From the NCBI GenBank assembly GCA_037446915.1, contig JBBIHP010000024.1, positions 1 to 28,663 of the forward strand: a stretch of DNA of 28,663 nt. The letters run 5' to 3'. Made by a program: the position numbers and the translations under genes. Shown here piece after piece: positions 8,660-18,538 of the stretch (position 1 is the first letter of the stretch; each line of letters starts with the position of its first letter). The notes below the pieces were generated by a model that saw nothing but the letters and a program-made list of their open reading frames with translations, was not told where the DNA came from and ran no database searches. Origin of the DNA: DSXH01 sp037446915 (lineage in GTDB: Bacteria > Bacteroidota > Ignavibacteria > Ignavibacteriales > Melioribacteraceae).

Positions 8660-9985
8660 ATGAAACTAAGGATTATGATTTTGTTTCTCGTATTTGGATT
8701 TGTTGTTTCAAACGGGCAAACAAAGAAAATTGATTTTGTTCAGTATAAACTTGATAACGGACTGAACGTAATTCTCCACAAGGATAATTCCACACCAATT
8801 GTAGCCGTTGCCGTTTTATACCACGTGGGCAGTAAGAATGAGGATCCGGAGAGAACCGGATTTGCACATTTCTTTGAGCATCTTATGTTCGAAGGATCTC
8901 CAAATATTAAACGGGGAGAGTACTTCAAAATTATTGAAGGTGCCGGTGGCGAACTGAATGCCAATACTTCTTTTGATAGAACTTATTATTATCAGGTTAT
9001 GCCGTCACATCAATTGGAGCTTGGTTTGTATATGGAATCGGAAAGAATGCTTCATCTTAAGATTGATAGTATAGGAGTTGAAACACAGCGCAAAGTTGTA
9101 AAGGAGGAGAGAAAACAGAGCTACGAAAACCGTCCCTATGGCTCGTTATTAGAAAAGTTATTCAGTAATGCTTATAAAGTTCATCCTTATAGATGGACTC
9201 CGATAGGAATTGCTCAATACATTGATATGGCTACACTTGATGAGTTTATTGCATTCTATAAAAAGTTTTACGTACCGCAGAACGCAACACTTTCAATTGC
9301 CGGCGATATTGATATCAATAAGACAAAAGAACTTGTTAAAAAATATTTTGGAGAAATTCCAACCGGAAAAGAGAAGATAGAGAGACCAAATGTTGTAGAA
9401 CCCCCGCAGACAGCAGAAGTAAGAGAAGTTGTGTATGATAAAGTTCAGCTTCCTTTAGTATTACACGCATATCATATTCCAGCTCAGGGAACGCCGGATT
9501 ATTATGCATTGAATATGCTTACACAGGTCCTGTCTGGCGGAGAAAGCTCCCGATTAACAAAAGAGATTAAAGACAAGCAGCAGAAAGCATTTTTTGTTGG
9601 AACTATTCCTCTTGCTTTAGAAGATCCGGGTCTGTTTATAATTTATGGTCTTACAAATGTTGGGGTTAAACCGGAAGATCTTGAAGCCGCATATGACACT
9701 GAAGTTGAAAAAGTTAAAAAGGAATTAATAAGCAACGACGAGTTTCAGAAAGTACGGAATCAAATTGAAACCCAGTTTGTATCACGTAATTCAACAATGC
9801 GTGGTATTGCGGAATCGCTTGCAAATTATTTTGTCTATTTCGGTAATGCAGATTTGATTAACTCGGAAATACAGCGCTATATGAAGGTTACCAAGGAAGA
9901 TATCAAACGAGTTGCAAATAAATATTTAACAAAGGAAAACAGGGTTGTTCTCTACTATTTGCCAAAACCCGCTGAATCAAACTAA
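8660..9985 (+). CDS. exported M16 family zinc peptidase (catalytic member of pair)
   Basis: The protein is 441 residues when started at ATG 8660, which gives a clean signal peptide (MKLRIMILFLVFGFVVSNG) and follows AAAGG with good spacing. An upstream in-frame ATG at 8549 would place 37 hydrophobic, unconserved residues in front of it and was rejected. The inverted zinc motif H70-F-F-E73-H74 (GFAHFFEHLMFEGS) is intact, and the distal glutamate lies in VKEERKQSYENRPYG (E149/E150). It carries the usual N-terminal M16 and C-terminal M16_C domains (inactive half with GGESSRLTKEI). It should hydrolyse peptides or small proteins in the periplasm, paired with the protein encoded 29 nt downstream. 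Confidence 0.93.
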   Translation: MKLRIMILFLVFGFVVSNGQTKKIDFVQYKLDNGLNVILHKDNSTPIVAVAVLYHVGSKNEDPERTGFAHFFEHLMFEGSPNIKRGEYFKIIEGAGGELNANTSFDRTYYYQVMPSHQLELGLYMESERMLHLKIDSIGVETQRKVVKEERKQSYENRPYGSLLEKLFSNAYKVHPYRWTPIGIAQYIDMATLDEFIAFYKKFYVPQNATLSIAGDIDINKTKELVKKYFGEIPTGKEKIERPNVVEPPQTAEVREVVYDKVQLPLVLHAYHIPAQGTPDYYALNMLTQVLSGGESSRLTKEIKDKQQKAFFVGTIPLALEDPGLFIIYGLTNVGVKPEDLEAAYDTEVEKVKKELISNDEFQKVRNQIETQFVSRNSTMRGIAESLANYFVYFGNADLINSEIQRYMKVTKEDIKRVANKYLTKENRVVLYYLPKPAESN

Positions 9986-10014
9986 AAGAAATTTTGAATA
10001 AAAGGGAGTACAAA

Positions 10015-12084
10015 ATGAAAAAGTTATTATTACTAATGCTGGTATTTGTATTTGCGCAACCGGCGTTTAGTCAGCTTGATAGAAGTAAATTACCTCCGGC
10101 TGGTCAAGCTTCCGAAATTAAAATTGCTAATTACGAATCTTTCGAACTCAAAAACGGATTGAAAGTATTTGTAATTGAAAACAGAAAATTGCCAAGAGTT
10201 TCATTCAATTTAATTCTTGATGTTGATCCGTCATTAGAAACGGGGAACGCCGGTTATATCTCTGCAACAGGAGACCTTTTAAGAACCGGTACTAAAAAAC
10301 GGACTAAAGATCAGCTCGATAAGGAAATTGATCTGCTAGGTGCGACTCTATCAACATCTGCTACAAGTATTTTTGCTTCGGGTCTGGAACGCAATAAAGA
10401 AAAACTGATGGAAATTGTGAGCGACATTATTCTTAATTCTGTTTTTAAGCAAGAAGAACTGGATAAAATTAAAAAGCAAATGTTATCTGCATTAGCAACA
10501 ACCAAGGACGATCCCAATTCAATATCTCAAAGAGTACAGCAAGCTATAATGTATGGTAAAGAGCATCCTTATGGAGAACTTGAAACCGAAGAAACAGTTA
10601 AAAGCTTTACACTGGAAATGTGCCAGAATTACTATGCAACATATTTCCGTCCCAACGTTGGTTATCTTGCAATTGTAGGAGACATCAATAAAGCTAAAGC
10701 AAAACAACTGATTGAGAAATATTTAGCTAAATGGGAAAAGAAGGACGTTCCCAAAAAGTCCTATACAACTCCTAAAGCTCCCGTTGTAAGCAAAGTTTCT
10801 TTAGTTGATAGAGCTAATTCGGTTCAGTCGGTAATTGCAATTGGTTATCCTGTTGAATTACAGATTGGAAGCGAAGATGCAATTAAAGCAAGCGTAGTTA
10901 ATCTTATACTTGGCGGCAGTGCTACGGGTAGATTATTTATGAACCTTAGGGAATCTAAAGCTTATACTTATGGCGCTTATTCAAGTATGAGTCCGGATCG
11001 GCTAATTGGAAATTTCTCTGCATCTACACAGGTTAGAACAAGCGTTACGGATAGCGCTATTTCAGAAATTATTAATGAGATGAAAAAAATAAGAAATGAA
11101 AAAGTCGGCGATGATGAACTTCAGAAAGCAAAAAATCTATTATCGGGTAGTTTTGTTAGAGGACTTGAATCGCCGGAAACAATTGCACGCTTTGCAATTA
11201 ACACTGCCCGTTATAATCTTCCAAAAGACTACTATAAAAATTATTTAAAGAATCTGAATGCGCTTACTGCGGATGAAATTCTAGCAACAGCAAAGAAATA
11301 TATTAAGCCGAATAACCTTCATGTTATTGTTGTTGGTAATGGAGATGAAATTGCTAAAAATATTTCCAAATTCAGCGTTAGCAATAAAGTTGATTATTAT
11401 GATCCCAACGGTAATCCGTTTGATCCATCTGCTAAAAAGATTCCGGCCGGAGTTACTGCTAAAAGTATTATCGATAAATACGTTGAAGCAATTGGTGGAA
11501 AAGAAAACCTTCTTAAAGTGCAGGATAAAACAACTATAATGACCGGCACTGTTCAGGGAATAAATATTACTATTAGTATGAAGCAGAAAGAACCTAATAA
11601 ATTATATCAGGTTCTTGATGCCGGGGTCTTTCAGCAAAAAACCGTATTCGATGGAACAAAAGGTTATTCAGAAGGAATGGGGCAGCGAAACGATTTTTCC
11701 AATGAACAAATTGAAGATTTTAAAGATAATTCTCTCCACAGTATGCTTACATATGATGAAAGAGGAGTTAAGTACGAGTTAACGGGAATGGAAAACATTA
11801 ACGGAAAAGATACTTATAAAATCACTTTTACGCCTCCAAACGGTAAAAAGAGTTTTGCTTATTATTCAGTTGAGTCAGGTTTATTGATAAGAACCGCAAG
11901 TTCTGTTTCTACAGCTCAAGGAACATTCAACCAGACAACAGACATGGATGATTACCGCGAAGTTCAGGGAGTTAAATATCCATTCAAATTGAATCAGAAT
12001 ATGGGCCCACAATCAATAGAGCTTACAGTAACATCTTATGAAATTAATACCGGCATTCTGGATTCTGTGTTCGAAGTGAAATAA
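10015..12084 (+). CDS. exported M16-like peptidase subunit lacking zinc motif, with C-terminal beta-rich domain
   Basis: This is a 689-residue protein from ATG 10015, which sits 8 nt after GGGAG and begins a good signal peptide (MKKLLLLMLVFVFAQPAFS). A TTG 21 nt upstream was rejected. The M16 fold is visible (FELKNGLKVFVIENRKLPRV, LRTGTKKRTKDQLD, GGSATGRLFMNLRESKAYTYG), but the position expected for HxxEH has no His/Glu set, so this is the non-catalytic partner usual in M16 heteromers. After residue about 475 comes an extra domain of roughly 210 residues (YVEAIGGKENLLKVQDKT to the end) with strands and a Y-S-V-E-S-G-L-L segment. It resembles LolA/LolB-like outer-membrane lipoprotein-binding folds; that resemblance is an inference. 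It forms an operon with the catalytic M16 gene. Confidence 0.88.
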   Translation: MKKLLLLMLVFVFAQPAFSQLDRSKLPPAGQASEIKIANYESFELKNGLKVFVIENRKLPRVSFNLILDVDPSLETGNAGYISATGDLLRTGTKKRTKDQLDKEIDLLGATLSTSATSIFASGLERNKEKLMEIVSDIILNSVFKQEELDKIKKQMLSALATTKDDPNSISQRVQQAIMYGKEHPYGELETEETVKSFTLEMCQNYYATYFRPNVGYLAIVGDINKAKAKQLIEKYLAKWEKKDVPKKSYTTPKAPVVSKVSLVDRANSVQSVIAIGYPVELQIGSEDAIKASVVNLILGGSATGRLFMNLRESKAYTYGAYSSMSPDRLIGNFSASTQVRTSVTDSAISEIINEMKKIRNEKVGDDELQKAKNLLSGSFVRGLESPETIARFAINTARYNLPKDYYKNYLKNLNALTADEILATAKKYIKPNNLHVIVVGNGDEIAKNISKFSVSNKVDYYDPNGNPFDPSAKKIPAGVTAKSIIDKYVEAIGGKENLLKVQDKTTIMTGTVQGINITISMKQKEPNKLYQVLDAGVFQQKTVFDGTKGYSEGMGQRNDFSNEQIEDFKDNSLHSMLTYDERGVKYELTGMENINGKDTYKITFTPPNGKKSFAYYSVESGLLIRTASSVSTAQGTFNQTTDMDDYREVQGVKYPFKLNQNMGPQSIELTVTSYEINTGILDSVFEVK

Positions 12085-12112
12085 CCGATACCTCTCGAGT
12101 AAAAAAAATAGA

Positions 12113-12139
12113 GCCGCATTGAAAAATGCGGCTTTTTTA
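12113..12139 (+). terminator. rho-independent terminator after the M16 operon
   Basis: Stem GCCGCATT (12113-12120) / AATGCGGC (12125-12132) with a GAAA tetraloop, followed by TTTTTT. It lies 29 nt after the stop of the second M16 gene and isolates it from the efflux operon. Confidence 0.92.
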
Positions 12140-12188
12140 TTGTTTTCAAAGAAAAAAAATTGTTAAATGGCGGAACTTCATTAAGTTT

Positions 12189-12216
12189 GGAAACGACTTA
12201 TACAATTATTGTTTCC
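12189..12216 (+). promoter_or_regulatory. candidate operator for the TetR regulator
   Basis: GGAAAC (12189-12194) and GTTTCC (12211-12216) form an inverted repeat with a 16-nt spacer. It overlaps a second, smaller one, TAAGT-N9-ACTTA (12182-12200). Both lie 58-92 nt upstream of the tetR ATG, where a TetR-type autorepressor would usually bind. The repeat alone is weak evidence. A TTTG-ending near-match to a -7 box (TGTATTTG, 12247-12254) lies between it and the gene. Confidence 0.3.
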
Positions 12217-12273
12217 GCCGGAACTAAAATAAGAGGTCCGGTGTTCTGTATTTGTAATTCTAATTGAGGAAGT

Positions 12274-12918
12274 ATGGCATATAGTGAAGAAGTAAAACAG
12301 AGGATTCTTAAAACTACCGAAGAAATGTTCTATCAGTTTGGTTTTTCTAAAGTTACGATGGAAGAGATTGCCTCTACGCTATCTATGAGCAAGAAAACTC
12401 TGTATAAACATTTTGAAAATAAGGAACATATACTTAGAGAAATAATCAGAACAAAAAAATGTGCTGTTGAAACTTATGTTGAAGAATTAATTGAAGATAA
12501 ATCAACAGAATTTATAACCAAGCTAAAAAACTTTTTAAGTTTTGTCACCTCACATTTTTCAAAATTATCTCATCCCAATATTCAGGATCTGGTTAAAACA
12601 CAGCCGGAAGTTTGGAATGAAATACAGGAATTCAGAAGGAAGAATGCTTATGTAACATTCGCCAAGTTAATTAATCATGGAAAAGAAAGCGGAGTGTTCA
12701 GAAAAGATTTTAATAGTGATGTTGCGGTTAACTTATATTTTTCTGCCATTCATGCAATGCTAAATCTTGAAACTTTATCGCAGCTTCCAATTACTGTTAA
12801 CGAAGCATATAACGATATAATCAAAATCTTTTTCGAAGGAATCTTTTCTGAAGAGGGAAGAAAAAAATATATCGATTCAGGAATTATGAAAGAAAATAAC
12901 GGAGATATAAAATTATGA
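12274..12918 (+). CDS. TetR/AcrR family transcriptional regulator of the efflux operon
   Basis: This 214-residue protein has the TetR N-terminal DNA-binding domain: ILKTTEEMFYQFGFSKVTM followed by the helix-turn-helix EEIASTLSMSKKTLYKHF (about residues 26-47) and FENKEHIL. The C-terminal half is a divergent helical ligand-binding and dimer domain. AGGAAG precedes the ATG. Its last four bases (ATGA, 12915-12918) overlap the start of the TolC-like gene, so it is the first gene of the efflux operon. It probably represses the operon and is released by a substrate of the pump; the ligand cannot be read from sequence. Confidence 0.92.
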   Translation: MAYSEEVKQRILKTTEEMFYQFGFSKVTMEEIASTLSMSKKTLYKHFENKEHILREIIRTKKCAVETYVEELIEDKSTEFITKLKNFLSFVTSHFSKLSHPNIQDLVKTQPEVWNEIQEFRRKNAYVTFAKLINHGKESGVFRKDFNSDVAVNLYFSAIHAMLNLETLSQLPITVNEAYNDIIKIFFEGIFSEEGRKKYIDSGIMKENNGDIKL

Positions 12919-14237
12919 TTTCAAAAAATATTGTCAGAATCGCTTTGGTCCTGTTCTTGTTATTAGCAGTTAATGTTATAAATGCACAGGAAAAATTATC
13001 TTTAACACTAGACAGGGCAATAGAAATTGGATTGCAAAACAGTAAACAGCTTCATTCTTCTTTAATGAAAGTTAAAGGTGCTGAAGCAAAAGTAAAGGAG
13101 GTTGGTGCAAATCGCTTGCCATCATTAAAACTTAATGCCGGTTATAGAAGATTAAGCGAAGTCGATCCTTTTATAATAAATACTCCTTTCGGTTCTTTCC
13201 CTATTGCACCGGGAATTTTTGATAATTATTCTGTTCAGTTTTCAGTGTTTCAACCGCTCTTTACAGGATTCCGGCTTGTAGAAAATGTTAATTTGAATGA
13301 GGAGCTCTCCAATGCTGTAAAGGAAGAGTTTAATAAAGATAGAAATGAGCTTCTTTTTAATATAAAAAATTCCTACTGGGGAGTTTTTAAAGCAATGCAA
13401 TTCAAAAAAGTAATGGATGAAACCGTTGCACAAATTAAAGCACACGTTGAAGATGCCAAGAATCTTGAAAAAGCGGGTATGCTAACCAGGAATGATATTC
13501 TTAAAATAGAGGTACAGTTATCTAATGCAATTTACCAGCAGCTCGAAGCTGAAAATGCAGTAAAACTTTCTATGACTGCGTTGAACAGCGCAATCGGTTT
13601 ATCGCTCAATACGCAAATTGAAATTGCTTCTGATGTTAACTTAAATGAGTACAGAACCGAAGATCTTTCTAAACTGATTGATTCGGCTGTGGGGAACAGA
13701 CCCGAAATAAAAGCGGCTGATTCAAGAGTAAAAGCAAGCGAAGCCGGCGTAACACTTGCAAAATCCTCCTGGTATCCACAGTTAAGTTTGTATGCCAACT
13801 ATTATTATTCAAAACCGAACCAGAGAATATTGCCTACTCAGAACAGATTCGACGGAACGTGGGACGCTGGAATAAACCTGAGTATGAATGTCTGGGACTG
13901 GCTTACTACAAAACATCAAACAGACCAGGCAGAGGCACAATTAGCTCAGGCGGTTGACGGTATGGGGCTTATTAAAGACGGAATTACTCTGGAAGTAACA
14001 CAGAACTACCTTAGTCTATCCCAGGCGAACAAAAAAATTGAAATTGCAAAACTGATTGTAAGTCAGGCAGAAGAAAATATGAGAGTAACATCGCAAAAAT
14101 TTAAGAACGGGCTGGCTACAAGCTCCGATTTAATTGATGCAGAAACTGCACTTATAAGTGCAAAGACCAATTTTACAACATCGGTTGTTGATCATGAACT
14201 TGCTAAAGCAAAATTAGAAAAATCATTAGGTAAATAA
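12915..14237 (+). CDS. TolC-family outer membrane efflux protein
   Basis: This 440-residue protein has a signal peptide (about 1-24, ending NVINA before Q). It starts its mature part with LSLTLDRAIEIGLQNSKQL, the usual opening of outer membrane efflux proteins. Two related halves follow, with coiled-coil helices such as VKEEFNKDRNELLFNIKNSY and LEVTQNYLSLSQANKKIEIA and the motif QKFKNGLATSSDLIDAE near the end. It should trimerise into the outer-membrane and periplasmic exit duct for the RND pump encoded downstream. It overlaps tetR by ATGA and is followed 24 nt later by the adaptor gene, an arrangement typical of one transcript. Confidence 0.94.
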   Translation: MISKNIVRIALVLFLLLAVNVINAQEKLSLTLDRAIEIGLQNSKQLHSSLMKVKGAEAKVKEVGANRLPSLKLNAGYRRLSEVDPFIINTPFGSFPIAPGIFDNYSVQFSVFQPLFTGFRLVENVNLNEELSNAVKEEFNKDRNELLFNIKNSYWGVFKAMQFKKVMDETVAQIKAHVEDAKNLEKAGMLTRNDILKIEVQLSNAIYQQLEAENAVKLSMTALNSAIGLSLNTQIEIASDVNLNEYRTEDLSKLIDSAVGNRPEIKAADSRVKASEAGVTLAKSSWYPQLSLYANYYYSKPNQRILPTQNRFDGTWDAGINLSMNVWDWLTTKHQTDQAEAQLAQAVDGMGLIKDGITLEVTQNYLSLSQANKKIEIAKLIVSQAEENMRVTSQKFKNGLATSSDLIDAETALISAKTNFTTSVVDHELAKAKLEKSLGK

Positions 14238-14261
14238 GAAGATTAATAGGGAGAAATAAAA

Positions 14262-15320
14262 ATGAAAAACTGGAAATTGATTGTTGCAGCTACAGTGTTA
14301 ATACTGATAATTGCATCCATCCTTTTTATAAATAAAAAGAAAATGTCGGCGGCAAATGTAGGCGGAATTAAAGACGTCTATTATGTAAAAGTTGAAAAAG
14401 CTGTCGTTAAAGAACTATCGGAATCCTTCAGTCTTGTTGGCACTATAACAGCCAACAATGATGTTAATATAATTTCTGAGACTGCCGGCAGAGTTACAGC
14501 TGTGTTTGCAAAAGTTGGCGATTATAAACAAGCCGGCTCGGTTCTCTTTCAGATTGACGACGAGCTTAAGAAAGCAGCTCTTATGAGCGCCGAAGCAAAT
14601 TATGAAAAAGCAAAAAAAGATTATGAAAGATTCCAGCAATTGTATAAAGAGAAATCTGCTTCCGATTCGCAGCTTGATCAGGCAAAGCTTGGATTCTCAC
14701 TTGCTGAAGCTCAATATATTGTAGCTAAAAGACAGTACAACGACACACAAATTAAAACACCTATTTCCGGATATGTTACAGCAAGATATGTTGATGTAGG
14801 TTCAATGGTTCAGGGTGCGCCACAAGCAACATTAGTGGCAAACATTGTTGATATATCCAAACTAAAAGTGAAATTGAATGTTGCTGAGAAAGATGTCTTC
14901 GCTCTAAAACTTAACGATCCCGTTTCAATTACTGTTGATGTTTATCCGGGAAAAGTGTTTAAGGGAAGAATTGAATCTGTAAGCTACAAAGCCGACGAAA
15001 TTCATACTTATCCTGTTGAAGTTACTTTATTTAATGAAGCAAAGAATCCTCTTAAAGCCGGAATGTTTGCAAGAGTTGAATTCACATCATTAAAAGAAAG
15101 AAGATCAATTGTAATTCCACGCGAAGCATTATTAGGAAGTGTAAAACAAGCGCAGATTTTTGTTGTGGAAAACGGAATTGCAAAACTCAAAAATATTGTT
15201 GTTGGTAGAGAAGCCGGAACCTCAATTGAAGTTCTGCAAGGATTATCTGTGGGTGAAGAAATAGTTGTTAACGGACAAAATAATATAGTAGAAAATACTC
15301 CGGTAACTGTTATCAAGTAG
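14262..15320 (+). CDS. RND efflux periplasmic adaptor (membrane fusion protein, HlyD/AcrA-like)
   Basis: This is a 352-residue adaptor. It has an N-terminal transmembrane anchor (about 5-23) without a lipobox cysteine, so it is membrane-anchored rather than a lipoprotein. The order of domains is: first half of the lipoyl domain (LVGTITANNDVNIISETAGR), an alpha hairpin (about 105-150, with YEKAKKDYERFQQLYKEKSA), second lipoyl half (TQIKTPISGYVTARYVDVGS), beta-barrel, and membrane-proximal domain ending GLSVGEEIVVNGQNNI. It bridges the RND pump and the TolC-like duct. GGGAGA precedes the ATG. It lies between the TolC gene (24 nt) and the RND gene (27 nt). Confidence 0.94.
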   Translation: MKNWKLIVAATVLILIIASILFINKKKMSAANVGGIKDVYYVKVEKAVVKELSESFSLVGTITANNDVNIISETAGRVTAVFAKVGDYKQAGSVLFQIDDELKKAALMSAEANYEKAKKDYERFQQLYKEKSASDSQLDQAKLGFSLAEAQYIVAKRQYNDTQIKTPISGYVTARYVDVGSMVQGAPQATLVANIVDISKLKVKLNVAEKDVFALKLNDPVSITVDVYPGKVFKGRIESVSYKADEIHTYPVEVTLFNEAKNPLKAGMFARVEFTSLKERRSIVIPREALLGSVKQAQIFVVENGIAKLKNIVVGREAGTSIEVLQGLSVGEEIVVNGQNNIVENTPVTVIK

Positions 15321-15347
15321 TGTGATTAAAGATAAAGGAAAATTAAA

Positions 15348-18300
15348 ATGACTATTACAGAATTATCAATAAAAAGACCATCGCTTGTTATAGTGGTTTT
15401 CTCGGCATTCATTATACTGGGTCTCTTTGCATTCCAGCAGTTAAAATACGAGCTATTGCCAAAGATTTCCGCCCCGGTTTTAACAATTACTACAATCTAT
15501 CCGGGTGCTTCGCCAAACGAAGTGGAATCCAGCGTAACCAAGCTGATTGAAGATGCAGTTTCGGGTATGGATAAAGTTTCTGATATCCGTTCAACATCAA
15601 TGGAAGGAGTTTCATTCGTTGTTGTTGAATTAATGCAGAATGCCAACACAGATTTCTCATTGCAGGATGCACAGCGCAAGGTTGGTGGCGTTGCTGCAAA
15701 ATTACCTACAACTGCAAGAACTCCAACAGTTTCAAAACTTGCTCTTGATGAAATTCCCGTTTTACGAATGGGTGTTTCAGCGGATATGGATTCACGCACA
15801 TTATATCAGTTTGTTAAAGATAGAATACAGCCTCAGCTATCCAGAGTGCCCGGTGTTGGTCAGGTGGCACTTGTTGGCGGTGAAGAACGTGAAATAAAAG
15901 TAAACCTCGATCTTCAAAAACTTCGTTCATATGGATTATCTATTACACAGGTAACACAGATTATTAAAGCATCCAACCTCGATTTTCCCACTGGAAAAAT
16001 TAAGGACACCGATGGACAATATATAATAAGAGTTGCCGGTAAATTAAGATCGGTCGATGATCTGAAAAATCTAAGTCTGGGTGAATCGAGAATGGGCGGA
16101 GAGATAAAACTTTCTGATGTTGCCGAGGTTGAAGACGGAATAAAAGATTATTCAAATATTACGCGAATTAATTTCAGAAATACAATCGGAATTATACTTC
16201 AAAAACAATCCGATGCAAACTCGGTTGAAGTTGCAAGACTTGTAAGAGCCGAAATAAAAAAAATGGAAAGTAATTATGAGAACAATAATGTAAAGTTTGA
16301 AATAGCACAGGACGGATCTCTTTTTACAATAGATGCTGTTGATGCGGTTAAAGAGGATTTAGCTTTAGCTGTTGTTCTGGTTTCAATTGTGATGTTAATG
16401 TTTTTGCACAGCATTCGTAATTCGTTAATAGTGTTAGTTGCAATTCCCACATCACTCATATCTACATTTATTGCAATCTGGGCTTTCGGACTTACATTAA
16501 ACCTGATGGTGCTTCTTGGGCTTTCTCTTGTAGTGGGAATTCTGGTGGACGACTCGATCGTAGTTCTCGAAAACATTTACCATCATCTTGAAAAAGGAGA
16601 AGAGAGTAAATTAGCTGCATTAAGGGGAAGAAATGAAATCGGTTTTGCCGCTCTTGCAATTACATTTGTTGATGTTGCTGTATTCCTGCCCCTTACGTTA
16701 GTAGGAGGAATTGTCGGTAACATTCTAAGAGAATTCTCGCTCGTTGTAGTTTCTTCAACATTAATGAGTTTATTAGTTTCTTTTACTGTTACACCGATGC
16801 TTGCTTCCCGATTCGCAAAATTGGAGAGATTAACCAAGAACACATTACTCGGTAAATTTGCAATCTGGTTCGAAAAGAAATTTAAAGAGTTCACCGAATA
16901 TTATATTGAATTATTAAAGTGGTCATTCAAAAACAGGGGAAAGATTGCTATAATGACAATTATGTTGTTCATAGCAAGCTTCGCGTTAATCCCGTTTGGA
17001 TTTATAGGTGCCGAATTTATGACTCAAACGGACCGCGGTGAATTTGCTGTTACATTAGAGTTAGCACCAGGTTCTACTATTGAAGAAACAAATCGTGTAA
17101 CACAATTAATTGAAAATAAAATCGGCGACATGCCCGAAGTTGAAAGAATGTATTCTAATGTCGGCGCATCAAACGAAGGGCTCATCGGATTTTCATCCAG
17201 CAACTCATCGGAAATTACAGTAACTCTGCTTCCAAAGAATCAACGGAAGAGATCTACAGATGAAGTTGGGAATGAAATTAAAAGATTAGCACAGCAAATC
17301 CCCGGTGTTAAGGTTCGTGTAAATCCTGTTGGTATTTTTGGTGTTGCCAACCAGACCCCTGTTCAAATGGTAATTAATGGTCCCGATTATAATGAAGTTG
17401 TAAAAGCAGCAAACGATATTCAAAATATTGTAAAGAAGATTCCCGGTACAGCAGATGTTCGTTTATCTGCAGAACAGGGAAATCCCGAAACACGTGTTGA
17501 TATAGACAGAAGAAAATTAACAAGCTTCGGTCTTACAATTGCAGAGGTTGGTCAGGCATTACAGGTTGCGCTAACAGGTAATGATGAAGTTAAGCTTGAG
17601 GAAAACAACACTGAATATGATGTTAGAATAATTCTGGATAAATTCGACCGCTCTAGAACAGAAGACCTTGGCAATATAAGTTTTGTAAATCGTAAAGGTC
17701 AGCAGATTTACTTAAAACAGTTTGCAAACATTTACCGCTCTACCGGTCCTACAAAGCTACAAAGAGAGGCGCGGAGTTCCGCGGTTACACTTTATTCACA
17801 GGTTCAAACCGGAGTAACAACCGGAACAATTTCTGCACAGATTGACAAGGAATTGAAATCATATAATTTTCCGCCGGGCGTTACTTATAGTTTTCAGGGC
17901 GATGTAAAGAACCAGAGAGAATCGTTTGCAAGTCTTGGCTTAGCATTGCTTGCGGCCATATTGTTTACTTACATGGTAATGGTTGCATTGTATGATTCAT
18001 TCGTTTATCCGTTTATAATTTTGTTTTCGATACCGCTTGCAATGATAGGTGCTCTTGTTGCGTTGGCGTTGATGATGAAGGCGCTTAACATATTTACAAT
18101 TCTCGGAATAATAATGTTGACAGGACTTGTAGCAAAGAATGCAATTCTTCTTGTAGATAGAACTAATGTAATGAGGTCTCAGGGCGAAGGTGTTATAGAA
18201 GCTCTTCTTGATGCCGGAAGAATGAGAATTCGTCCAATCTTTATGACAACATTAACAATGATCTTTGGAATGATGCCGATCGCGTTATCAACCAGCCCCG

Positions 18301-18512
18301 GTGCCGAATGGAAATCAGGACTTGCATGGGCGTTGATTGGCGGATTAACAAGCTCGCTCTTTCTTACACTTATTGTTGTTCCGATTGTTTATACAAAAGT
18401 TGAAGAATTACGCATATCGATACCCGTGCGTTTTAAAAAGGCTGCAGGATTTTTTGTAAAGAAAAAACCGCAATCCGTAACACCTTCAGAAGAATTGGGA
18501 ATGAGTAAATAA
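15348..18512 (+). CDS. RND multidrug efflux transporter, inner membrane pump (AcrB/HAE-1 type)
   Basis: This 1054-residue inner-membrane pump has the full RND architecture: TM1 near the N-terminus, two large periplasmic loops, and TM groups around residues 340-540 and 860-1020. The proton-relay residues are present: D401-D402 in GILVDDSIVVLENIY (TM4) and K930 in GLVAKNAILLVDR (TM10). The signatures ITTIYPGASPNEVESSVTK and RIRPIFMTTLTMIFGMMP are typical of HAE-1 proton-driven drug exporters rather than heavy-metal pumps. AAGGA precedes the ATG. With the adaptor and TolC genes it makes a complete tripartite pump. No clear terminator follows; the inverted-repeat element at 18539 comes 27 nt after the stop. 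Confidence 0.96.
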   Translation: MTITELSIKRPSLVIVVFSAFIILGLFAFQQLKYELLPKISAPVLTITTIYPGASPNEVESSVTKLIEDAVSGMDKVSDIRSTSMEGVSFVVVELMQNANTDFSLQDAQRKVGGVAAKLPTTARTPTVSKLALDEIPVLRMGVSADMDSRTLYQFVKDRIQPQLSRVPGVGQVALVGGEEREIKVNLDLQKLRSYGLSITQVTQIIKASNLDFPTGKIKDTDGQYIIRVAGKLRSVDDLKNLSLGESRMGGEIKLSDVAEVEDGIKDYSNITRINFRNTIGIILQKQSDANSVEVARLVRAEIKKMESNYENNNVKFEIAQDGSLFTIDAVDAVKEDLALAVVLVSIVMLMFLHSIRNSLIVLVAIPTSLISTFIAIWAFGLTLNLMVLLGLSLVVGILVDDSIVVLENIYHHLEKGEESKLAALRGRNEIGFAALAITFVDVAVFLPLTLVGGIVGNILREFSLVVVSSTLMSLLVSFTVTPMLASRFAKLERLTKNTLLGKFAIWFEKKFKEFTEYYIELLKWSFKNRGKIAIMTIMLFIASFALIPFGFIGAEFMTQTDRGEFAVTLELAPGSTIEETNRVTQLIENKIGDMPEVERMYSNVGASNEGLIGFSSSNSSEITVTLLPKNQRKRSTDEVGNEIKRLAQQIPGVKVRVNPVGIFGVANQTPVQMVINGPDYNEVVKAANDIQNIVKKIPGTADVRLSAEQGNPETRVDIDRRKLTSFGLTIAEVGQALQVALTGNDEVKLEENNTEYDVRIILDKFDRSRTEDLGNISFVNRKGQQIYLKQFANIYRSTGPTKLQREARSSAVTLYSQVQTGVTTGTISAQIDKELKSYNFPPGVTYSFQGDVKNQRESFASLGLALLAAILFTYMVMVALYDSFVYPFIILFSIPLAMIGALVALALMMKALNIFTILGIIMLTGLVAKNAILLVDRTNVMRSQGEGVIEALLDAGRMRIRPIFMTTLTMIFGMMPIALSTSPGAEWKSGLAWALIGGLTSSLFLTLIVVPIVYTKVEELRISIPVRFKKAAGFFVKKKPQSVTPSEELGMSK

Positions 18513-18538
18513 TACGGCAACTATAGCCTTACTAATGA

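Noticed and set aside
9994..9996. TTG start for the second M16 gene
   Set aside because: ATG 10015 follows GGGAG at good spacing and directly begins the signal peptide.
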